Program-made: the position numbers and the translations under genes
Shown: positions 1-7,788 of the stretch, piece after piece
How positions within the stretch are numbered: the first letter of the stretch is position 1
Layout: every line of letters begins with the position of its first letter
Source: Gammaproteobacteria bacterium
Lineage (GTDB): Bacteria; Pseudomonadota; Gammaproteobacteria; BMS3Bbin11
NCBI GenBank assembly: GCA_030597275.1
Contig: JAUVSB010000012.1
Span: 1 to 14,209, forward strand
Length of the DNA: 14,209 nt
Direction: 5' to 3'
The notes under the pieces: generated by a model
What the model was told of the DNA's origin: nothing
The model's database searches: none
The model's input: only the letters and a program-made list of their open reading frames with translations

Positions 1-1318
1 CATTGGAGGCCAGGTCGCCAGAGAGCTGAAGTTTGCCCAGGGTTGGTGGTAGATCCATTTTTGCATATTTGGACAGCCCTGAAAGTGAGTCGATAGTACC
101 GGTCAGCTTGCCTGTGATCTTTCGCGCGTTCAGCAGGTCTCCAATAGCTGCAGTGGCTTTGTGTTCTACACCTTCGTCTCTGGCTACGATGACAAGCTCA
201 CTGAGTGCCAGCTCTTTGAGACCGCCACTAATTTCTGCACTTATCTCGATTTCAGGCGGTAAAGGGACTGGCAGTTCGATTTTTAGTTGCTTTAATAGTG
301 TACCCACTGATGCTGTATTGGCATCCGTGGAAACACTGATACCAGTCATATTAGTCAGATCAGCAATCGACCCGTTGATCCTGAGCTTCGCAGTAGCGTC
401 ATCCAGGTTGATTTCAAATGGATTCAGGGCAAGTGTGCTGCCGTCACCAACTAACGTCCCCGTTATATTGATGTCTTCGAACTCATCTATTTCCATGCCA
501 ACGGCTTCTGCCAGGCTGGCTGTAGCGGGGATCTTCAGAGCAAAATCTACAAGCATTGTCTGTTTAGGGAATATTGGCCCCCAGTTGCCAGACAGATGCA
601 GTATGTTGCCATCAATATCAGCTTTTAAATTAACCGGTTCGCTAGATTTATACAGAAACTTTTCCATATTTCCGAGGTTTCCAGATATTTCGACTGGGTG
701 ACCATTCGCATTGGCTGTCAACGAGATCGTGGTATCTTCTTCAGGTGTTTCGATGAGCAGCTGCTTGAGATGGGTGATTCTTGCAGGTGCTCCGGCTTCC
801 ATCACCCGGGTTAATTTAAAATCGTCAATACGGATTTCACGAATGACTGGATGCAGCGGCAACCCTGAGAATTCTCCATCATCCTCCACATCCTCTTCAA
901 TCTCCTCAACTGCTTCTTCCAGTTCTTCCGAGCCCATAGCCCAGTTACTAACACCATCAGCATTCTTTTCAGTTTGAACATCCGCCTGTTCTACCACGGC
1001 ACGAATATCTGCTTTTCCGGCGAGCAGTGCCAATAAACCGAAATCTGCTTCCATGCGCTTTATTTTGAGCATGTCAGCTTCTTTAGCCCATTCTGCATTG
1101 GCCAAACGTACGTTATCTACTCTGACTCGAAATGTCTTACCGATATCCAGCTCCAGGTTTTCGATTGAAAAATCCCGTCCGGTTGCTGATTTTGTCGCAG
1201 ATGTGATCCAGTCTTTATATGTTGTATCGGGAATAAGCTTGAGGATAATTACTGTAACAACTAGTAAAGTGATTAGACCCGCGAAAAGATAGCCAGCGTA
1301 CTTGAGATATTTGTTCAT
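1..1318 (-). CDS. AsmA family protein, N-terminal part (3' end outside window)
   Basis: The minus-strand frame is open from an ATG at 1318 to the window edge, about 439 codons, so the C-terminus is missing. Residues 7-27 form one hydrophobic segment (AGYLFAGLITLLVV onward), a signal anchor expected to put the rest in the periplasm. The next part fits the AsmA N-terminal pattern: a 'TGRDFSIENLELDIG' strand (46-60), 'VDNVRLANAEWAKEADMLKIKR' spread over 67-88, a 'LLALLAGKADI' stretch (95-105) and 'DGVSNW' (121-126). Alternating beta-rich repeats follow. Residues about 130-148 are a run of Glu/Asp, an acidic linker. AsmA proteins are large envelope proteins related to the bridge-like lipid-transfer family; a role in outer-membrane lipid handling is inference. 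No clear Shine-Dalgarno is seen before the ATG. It lies 240 bp beyond the TatD-family gene on the same strand and may be a separate transcription unit. Confidence 0.85.
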   Translation of the reverse strand, partial: MNKYLKYAGYLFAGLITLLVVTVIILKLIPDTTYKDWITSATKSATGRDFSIENLELDIGKTFRVRVDNVRLANAEWAKEADMLKIKRMEADFGLLALLAGKADIRAVVEQADVQTEKNADGVSNWAMGSEELEEAVEEIEEDVEDDGEFSGLPLHPVIREIRIDDFKLTRVMEAGAPARITHLKQLLIETPEEDTTISLTANANGHPVEISGNLGNMEKFLYKSSEPVNLKADIDGNILHLSGNWGPIFPKQTMLVDFALKIPATASLAEAVGMEIDEFEDINITGTLVGDGSTLALNPFEINLDDATAKLRINGSIADLTNMTGISVSTDANTASVGTLLKQLKIELPVPLPPEIEISAEISGGLKELALSELVIVARDEGVEHKATAAIGDLLNARKITGKLTGTIDSLSGLSKYAKMDLPPTLGKLQLSGDLASN

Positions 1319-1558
1319 GATATTTATAGATTTGGGTGTCTCAATCGTGGTGACTTGATACACTATATGTTGAGTTTTATTGTTAAAAAAAGCTTTTTAT
1401 TGACGACGAATGATCAATTTTAACAGTTTATAGAAGGTATAAACACCACCCCTGCCCTCAACCCAGTAGAATTGAGGGGTTTTCTTCCCAGTGAATCTAC
1501 AACGTTGGAGTGGGGTTTCACCAAGGGAGTATCGGAAGTTGTATAGGGAGAGGAATAT
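1319..1558. other. Intergenic region without a gene, with one hairpin
   Basis: This 240-bp stretch separates the TatD-family gene from the AsmA gene. I see no credible ORF of its own. It holds a perfect 7-bp inverted repeat, CCCTCAA at 1455-1461 and TTGAGGG at 1472-1478, with a 10-nt loop. On the plus strand this is followed by GTTTTCTTC, so it looks weakly terminator-like only in the direction where no gene points at it. On the minus strand no T-run follows. A second site, the 8-bp palindrome CAACGTTG, is at 1500-1507. An A/T-rich palindrome near 1386-1398 could belong to the AsmA promoter region, but I find no good -35/-10 pair. Confidence 0.5.
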
Positions 1559-2341
1559 TTAGGCTGCCTCCCTTCTTTTTGCTGCTTTAAATAGATTGAA
1601 AAAGTTATTGGTGGTGAGTCTGCTGATTTCTTCTTTGCTGACACCTTTCACGTCTGCCAGTACATCAGCGACATAACTGGTATAGGCCGGTTCGTTGATT
1701 TTACCGCGTTTGGGGACCGGTGCAAGGTACGGCGAGTCGGTTTCTACCAGCACCAGGTCCAGAGGCACCTTCTTCGCCACCTCACGCATGTCCTGTGCAT
1801 TCTTGAATGTGAGTATTCCTGAAAAGGAAATATAGAAACCAATATCCAATGCCTTCTTTGCTGTCACCCAGTCTTCGGCGAAGCAATGCATCACTCCGCC
1901 GCATTGTTCTGCATTCTCAGCTTTCAGCATGTCCATAGTGTCTGCAGCAGCTTCGCGGGTATGTATGATCAGAGGTTTGTCTGACTCGATACCGGCATGG
2001 ATATGGCGTGCAAATCTGTCCTTCTGCCAGGTCATATCACCGGAGCTACGAAAATAATCAAGACCGGTTTCACCAATAGCAACGACATCAGGGCCAGCTG
2101 CATGGCTGATGAGCATCTCTACTGTTGGCTCCTCACCTTCATCATGATTCGGGTGTACACCAACGGAGGCAAAAATAAAGTCATGCTCTTTTGCTAGCGC
2201 AAGTACCTGCGGGAAATCTTCCATGTTTACTGAGACACAAAGCATGTGATCAACGCCCATCTCATGGGCACGCTGGATTACGCCCTCGGTGTCCTCAGAC
2301 AGAGGATCGAAATTGATATGGCAATGGGAGTCAACCAGCAT
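1559..2341 (-). CDS. ycfH: TatD family metal-dependent hydrolase (YcfH type)
   Basis: This 260-residue protein is the normal length for TatD-family TIM-barrel hydrolases, which are metal-dependent nucleases or phosphoesterases. All expected metal and active-site positions are visible: DSHCH at 4-8 (His6, His8), GVHPNH at 61-66, the GETGLDY motif at 90-96 (Glu91), IIHTRE at 125-130 (His127), MHCF at 151-154 (His152) and ETDSPYLAP at 200-208 (Asp202). An AGGA Shine-Dalgarno stands 8 nt before the ATG. It follows pilZ by 43 nt. The position behind tmk-holB(-pilZ) matches E. coli ycfH and its Pseudomonas counterpart. The family includes 3'-5' DNase and D-aminoacyl-tRNA deacylase-like members, so the exact substrate is not shown by sequence. 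It looks like the last gene of the block. Confidence 0.95.
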   Translation of the reverse strand: MLVDSHCHINFDPLSEDTEGVIQRAHEMGVDHMLCVSVNMEDFPQVLALAKEHDFIFASVGVHPNHDEGEEPTVEMLISHAAGPDVVAIGETGLDYFRSSGDMTWQKDRFARHIHAGIESDKPLIIHTREAAADTMDMLKAENAEQCGGVMHCFAEDWVTAKKALDIGFYISFSGILTFKNAQDMREVAKKVPLDLVLVETDSPYLAPVPKRGKINEPAYTSYVADVLADVKGVSKEEISRLTTNNFFNLFKAAKRREAA

Positions 2342-2384
2342 TAGATTAATCCTGTGAAAATGCTATAGAAACAACTATGGATTT

Positions 2385-2744
2385 TTAGAGCGTGTGTGTC
2401 GGCCGTGATGATTTTAAAGCACCACCTAACAATGTTTCAATCTTGCTCCTGGCAGGCCCGGAGTCTTTCTGGTTGAACTGGATACCGACACCGGCATGTT
2501 TCTGGCCCTGTGCACCCGGTGGTGTGATCCACACTACTCGACCGGCTACAGGAATTTTCTCATTACCTTTAAGCAGGTTAAGCAGCATAAACACCTCTTC
2601 ACCTAGTTTGTATTTACGTGAGGTAGGAATAAACAGACCGCCATTTTTAACAAACGGCATATAAGCAGCGTACAGAGCATTTTTATCTTTGATGCTAAGC
2701 GACAATACGCCCGGTTTTCTTACAATGTTTTCAACGTTAGCCAT
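2385..2744 (-). CDS. pilZ: PilZ domain protein of the type IV pilus assembly kind
   Basis: The 119-residue single-domain protein closely resembles the founding PilZ of Pseudomonas type: 'GVLSLSIKDKNALYAAYMPF' (12-31), 'NGGLFIPTSR' (34-43), 'LGEEVFMLL' (47-55), 'IPVAGRVVWITPPGAQG' (64-80) and 'GVGIQF' (85-90). The c-di-GMP-binding signatures of most PilZ domains are not present: there is no clear RxxxR, and the D/NxSxxG site reads NGGLFIPTS. In the known family such PilZ proteins do not bind the nucleotide directly and act through the pilus ATPase PilB and FimX-like partners. That this organism makes type IV pili is inference, since no pil genes are in view. A strong AGAGGGGA ribosome site precedes the ATG. 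It lies 33 nt after holB, the location I recall for pilZ in Pseudomonas. Confidence 0.93.
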   Translation of the reverse strand: MANVENIVRKPGVLSLSIKDKNALYAAYMPFVKNGGLFIPTSRKYKLGEEVFMLLNLLKGNEKIPVAGRVVWITPPGAQGQKHAGVGIQFNQKDSGPARSKIETLLGGALKSSRPTHTL

Positions 2745-2777
2745 CTAATCCCCTCTCATTACTTATTATGATATGTA

Positions 2778-3839
2778 TTAACTGAACATCCTCTGCCAGC
2801 TAATCAGGCCATTTTCCAGTGCAAGTGTATCATCAAGTGGGCCACCTGCCAGTTGTTTGCTTGCAGAAAGATCATCAAGAAAAGTATACAACTGTTTGAA
2901 GTTTAACCTTTTTCCAATATCAATCAATACCTTCTCATCATCCTTTTTTATTACTGAGTTATTCCTGGCAGCTGTTTTAAGCCTGATTATATTGCTAATC
3001 ATGACCTGAACAGGGGTAAGTATTTCGACTAATTCTGTTTTTTTTATCAGCTCCGCAGCAGCAGTAACCGGATCTATTTGTCTATTGGCCAGCTGCAGCA
3101 TAACCTGAAAAATACGTGATTCGTCCAAGTTCAGAACACCATCAGCAAGCGCCAGGGCTCGCAAGGGTATACCTGTAGCACGATCAAGCAGATCGGCTGC
3201 GTCCAATCGTCCCGGTAGCTGATTATTCAGCCATTTCAGTGCCTGTGCTTTATCAGGAGTACGGAAATCGATGCGGTTACAGCGACTTCGTAAAGTGGGC
3301 ATCAGTCTGCCCGGTTCATGGCTGATAAGTAAAAAGTAACACTCTGATGGGGGCTCCTCCAGTGATTTCAGCAAACTATTAGCGGCATTGATGTTCAAAT
3401 CTTCTGCAGTATTGAAAATGATAATACGGCAGGCTGATAGATGAGGCCGCGTATTGATATCCGGGATAACGCCCCTGACCTGGTCAATGGCAATCACGGC
3501 AGAAGGTTTTTTGCGTCTTTTTCGTTTGCTTTCATCTTCGAGGTATCTGGGAGCGAAATTCGCAAACAGATCGCTTACCTCCAATGTCCGTTTTTCACTT
3601 TGCAGCACATGCAGGTCCGGGTGGCTGCCGCTCTCCAGCAATTTGCATGACTGGCATAACCCACAGGCATCATCTTCCTGTGTCTGACAGAGCATGGTCT
3701 TAACCAGCTGCTCAGCAAACACAGTTTTACCAAGACCCGATTGGCCCGCAAGCAAATAGGCATGGGCCTGTCTGCTCTTTGAGCTGAAAAAGGCATCAAA
3801 GGCCTCCTCTGTCCAGGGGTATAAATCCTGCTTAGCCAC
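2778..3839 (-). CDS. holB: DNA polymerase III subunit delta'
   Basis: This is the clamp-loader delta' subunit, which helps place the beta sliding clamp on DNA. Visible features are an intact Walker A-like loop AGQSGLGKT (31-39), four cysteines of the zinc module (Cys51, Cys59, Cys62, Cys65), the NAANSLLKSLEEPP box (151-164) and the sensor/arginine-finger LRSRC motif (183-187). The length, 353 residues, is somewhat more than E. coli delta' (334). Extra sequence lies between 'HPDLHVL' and 'AIDQVR' (about 80-115) and ends in a basic run, KRKRRKK. The start codon is GTG, chosen because it gives the expected N-terminus and has GAGG 6 nt upstream. It overlaps the end of tmk by 8 nt, so translation is probably coupled. 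The alternative reading dnaX-like is unlikely given the length and the context. Confidence 0.95.
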   Translation of the reverse strand: MAKQDLYPWTEEAFDAFFSSKSRQAHAYLLAGQSGLGKTVFAEQLVKTMLCQTQEDDACGLCQSCKLLESGSHPDLHVLQSEKRTLEVSDLFANFAPRYLEDESKRKRRKKPSAVIAIDQVRGVIPDINTRPHLSACRIIIFNTAEDLNINAANSLLKSLEEPPSECYFLLISHEPGRLMPTLRSRCNRIDFRTPDKAQALKWLNNQLPGRLDAADLLDRATGIPLRALALADGVLNLDESRIFQVMLQLANRQIDPVTAAAELIKKTELVEILTPVQVMISNIIRLKTAARNNSVIKKDDEKVLIDIGKRLNFKQLYTFLDDLSASKQLAGGPLDDTLALENGLISWQRMFS

Positions 3840-4467
3840 TATCTACCTCATTAAGTATTTCATTTAATACAAAATCTATCTGTGACAGCACATTCTCAAG
3901 AGTCAGTGAAGAATCAATGATTTTCACTCTTTCCGGTTCCCGGCTGGCGATCTCCAGGTAAGACGAGCGCATTCTTTCCATGAAAGCGATGTTTTCCGAT
4001 TCAAAGCGATCAGGACTACTGCGCTGCCCTGCCCGTTTTAGCCCCATTTCCACAGGAAGGTCGAGTAATAGAGTCAGATCCGGTTTTAAGCCCTGCTGTA
4101 CCCATTGTTCCAGTTCAGCTATGCGTTCACTGCTTATACCTCTGCCGCCGCCCTGGTAGGCATAGGTGGCATCGGTAAAACGATCGCATAAAACCCAGGT
4201 ATCCGTCACCAGAGTGGGGCGGATTAATTCATTCAGGTGTTGTGCACGAGCAGCAAACATTAGCATCAATTCTGTCTCATCGAGAATATCGAAATTACCC
4301 CTGTCCAGCAGAATCTCCCGTATTTTCTCACCGGTTCGTGTACCTCCGGGTTCCCTGGTGACACAGAGATCGATACCGGCTTCTTTGATGCGTTTCTCAA
4401 TGTGCTTGAGACAGGTAGTTTTACCTGCTCCTTCACCGCCTTCGAGTGTGATAAATTTTGCTGTCAT
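3832..4467 (-). CDS. tmk: Thymidylate kinase (dTMP kinase)
   Basis: It phosphorylates dTMP to dTDP with ATP in the cytoplasm, an essential step for DNA synthesis. The 211-residue length is typical. The P-loop reads GGEGAGKTT at 10-18, followed by TREPGGT (37-43), the DRF motif (95-97) with YAYQGGGRG (102-110), and a LID region with basic residues around 144-154 (KRAGQRSSPDR), which resembles the E. coli-type enzyme with catalytic basic residues in the LID. The ATG at 4467 is 31 nt after the mltG stop, and no convincing Shine-Dalgarno is seen there. The 3' end overlaps the holB start. Confidence 0.97.
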   Translation of the reverse strand: MTAKFITLEGGEGAGKTTCLKHIEKRIKEAGIDLCVTREPGGTRTGEKIREILLDRGNFDILDETELMLMFAARAQHLNELIRPTLVTDTWVLCDRFTDATYAYQGGGRGISSERIAELEQWVQQGLKPDLTLLLDLPVEMGLKRAGQRSSPDRFESENIAFMERMRSSYLEIASREPERVKIIDSSLTLENVLSQIDFVLNEILNEVDSG

Positions 4468-4498
4468 GTTTGTTTTAGATTCGAGATTAAAGGTAACA

Positions 4499-5533
4499 CT
4501 AGTCTTCAGTTTTTGGCTTATACGATGAAAATTTCTTCCGCCGTCCTTTTAACTGGTATTTAATCACAGCTTCATTGTGCTCGGTAAGGGTTGCTGAGAA
4601 TTTATGTTTGCCGTTTCCCTTTGCGACGAAATACAGGGCTTTTGTTGATGCAGGATGCAGGGCAGCGTGTATAGCGTCCCCTCCTGGCATGGCGATGGGT
4701 GTCGGTGGCAGGCCAGATCGCGTATAGGTATTGTACGGGGTGTCCTTTAACAGATCCTTCTTACGAATATTGCCTTTGTAGCTATCTCCCATGCCATAAA
4801 TAACGGTTGGGTCCGTCTGTAAACGCATGCCTTTTCGTAAACGGTTTATAAACACACCGGAGATTTCCGGGCGCTCTTCTGCGGCACCGGTTTCTTTCTC
4901 TATAATCGATGCGAGCACCAGTGCCTGATCCTTATTTTTCAGAGGCAGATTATTTTCGCGTTTACTCCACTCATCATCGAGCAAGCTGGTCATTTTTGTA
5001 TATGCCAGGCGCAGGATATCAACATCATTCATGCTGGCAGTATAACGATAGGTATCCGGGTAAAATCGTCCTTCCGGATGAACTCCCTCTGCATCAATGG
5101 CTTTCATAATGTCCTGATCAGAAAGTTTATCGATCGTATGCCTTAAATTCTCCTGTTTAGACAGAGACTCGCGCAATTGCTTGAAATTCCAGCCTTCGAT
5201 AAAAGTAACCGGGTAATCAATGACCTTGCCACTGGTCACCAGCTTCAGTAGCTCACGCATAGTGGCATCCGCGGGGATCTGATATTCGCCTGTTTTCAGT
5301 GATGAAGACAAACCTCTGTAGCGTGCCCAGATTCTGAATGACCAGGGCTCATCCAGCAAACCCTCAGCCACCAGTTGATCGGCGAAACCCCGCATTGATG
5401 TTCCTTTCGCTACGGTGATATTTCGCGTTTCATCGGTAAGCACCCTGTTCTCTGCGTTCTGTAGCCAGTTGCTGGCTAGCAAACCGCATAAAGCCGTCGC
5501 AATAATAAGGAAAACAATCAATCTACCGAGCAT
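4499..5533 (-). CDS. mltG: Endolytic murein transglycosylase MltG (YceG)
   Basis: This inner-membrane lytic transglycosylase cuts nascent glycan strands inside the chain and so sets their length. Residues 4-21 are one hydrophobic membrane anchor; the rest is periplasmic. A LysM-like part (about 36-105) is followed by the YceG catalytic domain with 'FYPDTYRY' (157-164), 'LASIIEKETG' (207-216, Glu212 the catalytic acid by comparison with E. coli Glu218), 'LQTDPTVIYG' (238-247), 'YNTY' (267-270) and 'GLPPTPI' (274-280). Length 344 residues matches the family. The ATG overlaps the end of pabC by 16 nt and has GAGG 7 nt upstream, within pabC. The position between pabC and tmk is the conserved one. 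Confidence 0.96.
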   Translation of the reverse strand: MLGRLIVFLIIATALCGLLASNWLQNAENRVLTDETRNITVAKGTSMRGFADQLVAEGLLDEPWSFRIWARYRGLSSSLKTGEYQIPADATMRELLKLVTSGKVIDYPVTFIEGWNFKQLRESLSKQENLRHTIDKLSDQDIMKAIDAEGVHPEGRFYPDTYRYTASMNDVDILRLAYTKMTSLLDDEWSKRENNLPLKNKDQALVLASIIEKETGAAEERPEISGVFINRLRKGMRLQTDPTVIYGMGDSYKGNIRKKDLLKDTPYNTYTRSGLPPTPIAMPGGDAIHAALHPASTKALYFVAKGNGKHKFSATLTEHNEAVIKYQLKGRRKKFSSYKPKTED

Positions 5534-6372
5534 ATGTCCGCCTCAAGCTTCTTTTGCAGTAAACGGGTATTGGCATTGATCTCAAATTGCCGTTCTTTTA
5601 TTTGCAGGCAGCTAAATTGAACTACTGGCCAGATACCAATCAGGCTATTGGTAACAAACAGACCATCACTGTGTTGCAGATCACCAAGGTCAAGTTCACA
5701 CTGTTCCACATTCAGTCCATTTTCTTCTGCCAGTGATAAAACTCTCTCGCGGCATATACCTTTGATGCCTGTTTGTTCGAGCTGTGGTGTCAGTAATCTA
5801 TCCTTCTGCCAGACAAAAAGGTTGCTCATACACCCCTCAATGATTCGATTCCTGTCATCCAGCATCAACCCCTCATCCCAACCATTACTCTGACATTCTA
5901 AACGTGCCAGCACCTGTTCCAGTCGATTGAGATGTTTGATCCCTGATAATTGCTGTGATCCAGAAATAGGCTGCTCACAAACACCCAGTACTATGCCCTG
6001 CTTTGCCTTAGATTGATGTCTAAGACCTGAAGTGAATATCATCACCCTGTTAGGAATACTGTCTTCGGCTGCTGCATAACCACCGCTAGAATTTCCTCTG
6101 GTGATAATTATTTTAACTGTGCCAGTTTCGCTGCCTGCCAGTAGTTCGTTGACTTCCTTTTGTAAGGTCCCAACGTCCGGTAACACGGGAAAATGTAAAC
6201 GACGGCAGCCATCAAGCAGGCGATCAATATGTTGTTGCCACCAGACAGCTTTACCCTGATGTATTCGGATGGTTTCAAACACTCCATCGCCAAACTGAAG
6301 GCCACGGTCAGTGACATCGATAAAGGATGACTCTTTACCGTTAACAAGTGTTTTTATCTGTTGTGTTTTCAT
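5518..6372 (-). CDS. pabC: Aminodeoxychorismate lyase
   Basis: A class IV PLP-dependent lyase that splits 4-amino-4-deoxychorismate to p-aminobenzoate and pyruvate in folate synthesis. The 284-residue protein has the fold-type IV pattern: 'DRGLQFGDGVFETIR' (22-36), 'HIDRLLDGCRRL' (48-59), the Schiff-base lysine in 'SGIKHLNRLEQV' (Lys146), and 'IIEGCMSNLFVW' (177-188, Glu179 binding the PLP ring nitrogen by family analogy), then 'GICRERVL' (205-212). Branched-chain or D-amino acid aminotransferases share the fold, but the direct linkage to pabB (2-nt gap) and mltG settles the call. No strong ribosome site is seen, so coupling to pabB is likely. Confidence 0.94.
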   Translation of the reverse strand: MKTQQIKTLVNGKESSFIDVTDRGLQFGDGVFETIRIHQGKAVWWQQHIDRLLDGCRRLHFPVLPDVGTLQKEVNELLAGSETGTVKIIITRGNSSGGYAAAEDSIPNRVMIFTSGLRHQSKAKQGIVLGVCEQPISGSQQLSGIKHLNRLEQVLARLECQSNGWDEGLMLDDRNRIIEGCMSNLFVWQKDRLLTPQLEQTGIKGICRERVLSLAEENGLNVEQCELDLGDLQHSDGLFVTNSLIGIWPVVQFSCLQIKERQFEINANTRLLQKKLEADICSVD

Positions 6373-6374
6373 TA

Positions 6375-7769
6375 TCAGTGATGATTCGAATCAAAAACAC
6401 GATACAGGCCCCTTGCCTTGGAGCGTGTTTCATCCAGCTCTCTTACGGGATCCGAATCCGCCACGATTCCGGCGCCAGCACGGAAGCTGTAGCGATTATT
6501 ATGGTGCGTGATTGTTCTGATCAGTATATTTAGATCCATGTCGCCATTGTGGCACAGATAACCCACTGAACCGGTATAGGCATCACGTGCCTCTGTCTCC
6601 AGCTCGGCAATTATTTCCATGCAGCGGACCTTCGGGCAGCCGGTAATGGTGCCTCCAGGAAATACAGCACGAATAATATCTCCCGGTAACACCCCTGCTC
6701 TTAATTCGCCACTGACGTCTGAAACGATGTGGTGCACATGGGCGTAGCTTTCGAGCAGCATCAGATCATCAACCTGAATAGTCCCCGGGCGGCATATCCG
6801 TCCAAGGTCATTACGTTCAAGGTCAACCAGCATGATGTGCTCGGCGCGTTCTTTTGGGTGCATCAATAATTCAGCAGACAGGTTGTTATCTGCTTGCTTG
6901 TTTTCGCTGCGTGGATATGTGCCAGCAATCGGGCGCGTACGGACTATACCTTTTCGCTGTTCCAGCAGGCGCTCGGGTGATGATGAAAGAAGCGTTGTAT
7001 TGTCATCCAGTCTTGCCCAGGCGGCAAAGGGTGCAGGGTTGGACTTCCGTAGTTTACGCCACGCCTGGGTCACAGACAGGTCATTATTACAGTCAGCATG
7101 CCATAATCGTGAGAGATTGACCTGAAACACATCTCCGTCTCGTATGTAATCCTTTATCTGTTTAACGCTTTGCAGGTAGGAATTGCCTTCTTCTTCCTCC
7201 AGCTTGCAAATAGCTGGTTTTTCTTTGTCTATTTTGGGTGACGTTTTGTTTGATAGACTACGTGCATCTTTTACAATGAGTTCTAGCAGTTCATCTGCAT
7301 TTTCACCTGAAGCAAAAGCGAAATCTTCTCCAGTCTGCCTGTTGCGAACGATGCCGGCAGGAATTTCAGTCATTGTCGCACGGGGTAGTTCAGGTCTGTG
7401 CAACAACGAGCTTAATACAGGTTCAACTTCTGCAGCCAGTTCATATCCTAGATAAAGGAACCAGCCACCACAGAAAGGTAATCCGTGATGATCTGCAGAG
7501 ATATCACTGTTTTTTTGCTGCTGGTAGATGGAATCAAATTGGCTGAGAAATTGCTCTTTTCCCTGCTCTATTCCATCCAGCGTCACGATACCGTCTGAGC
7601 GGCAAATTAGTTGCGAACCAGGAAAGGCAAAGAGAATATCAAAGCTACCCAGTTCTGTGGTCTCGCCTGAGTTTTCAAGCAGAAAAGGATATCGCTCAGG
7701 CTTGTTTTCTGCCAGATCAAAAAGATCAGGGCAGTTGTTCAGTTGCCTTAACAGACAGGGTGGTGCCAC
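6375..7769 (-). CDS. pabB: Aminodeoxychorismate synthase component I
   Basis: Chorismate-binding enzyme that, with a PabA-type glutaminase encoded elsewhere, makes aminodeoxychorismate. The 464-residue length fits PabB/TrpE. The C-terminal chorismate-binding domain shows 'DGDVFQVNLSR' (211-221), 'LLSSSPERLLE' (260-270), 'TRPIAGTYPRS' (278-288), 'HIMLVDLERNDLGR' (311-324), 'PGGTITGCPK' (371-380) and 'RAGAGIVADSDP' (430-441). The PIAGT segment has Ala282 where E. coli PabB has its Lys; on that motif alone TrpE would be possible, but the tandem with pabC favours PabB. The start is GTG at 7769, 19 nt after the fabF stop. The frame stays open upstream into fabF but offers no ATG, GTG or TTG there. 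No clear Shine-Dalgarno is seen, so the first few residues are uncertain. Confidence 0.92.
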   Translation of the reverse strand: MAPPCLLRQLNNCPDLFDLAENKPERYPFLLENSGETTELGSFDILFAFPGSQLICRSDGIVTLDGIEQGKEQFLSQFDSIYQQQKNSDISADHHGLPFCGGWFLYLGYELAAEVEPVLSSLLHRPELPRATMTEIPAGIVRNRQTGEDFAFASGENADELLELIVKDARSLSNKTSPKIDKEKPAICKLEEEEGNSYLQSVKQIKDYIRDGDVFQVNLSRLWHADCNNDLSVTQAWRKLRKSNPAPFAAWARLDDNTTLLSSSPERLLEQRKGIVRTRPIAGTYPRSENKQADNNLSAELLMHPKERAEHIMLVDLERNDLGRICRPGTIQVDDLMLLESYAHVHHIVSDVSGELRAGVLPGDIIRAVFPGGTITGCPKVRCMEIIAELETEARDAYTGSVGYLCHNGDMDLNILIRTITHHNNRYSFRAGAGIVADSDPVRELDETRSKARGLYRVFDSNHH

Positions 7770-7788
7770 TTTCAGTATGTCAGCAGTG

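Noticed and set aside
33..1292. Three plus-strand open frames (222, 88 and 79 residues) at 33-701, 711-977 and 1053-1292
   Set aside because: They are the opposite strand of the AsmA-family gene, are Ser-rich without any recognisable domain, and the minus-strand frame is continuous with a clear family match.
1386..1398. AAAAAGCTTTTTTT palindrome as a terminator of the block
   Set aside because: The stem is only A/T apart from a central GC, has no real loop, and lies about 160 bp after the last stop codon.
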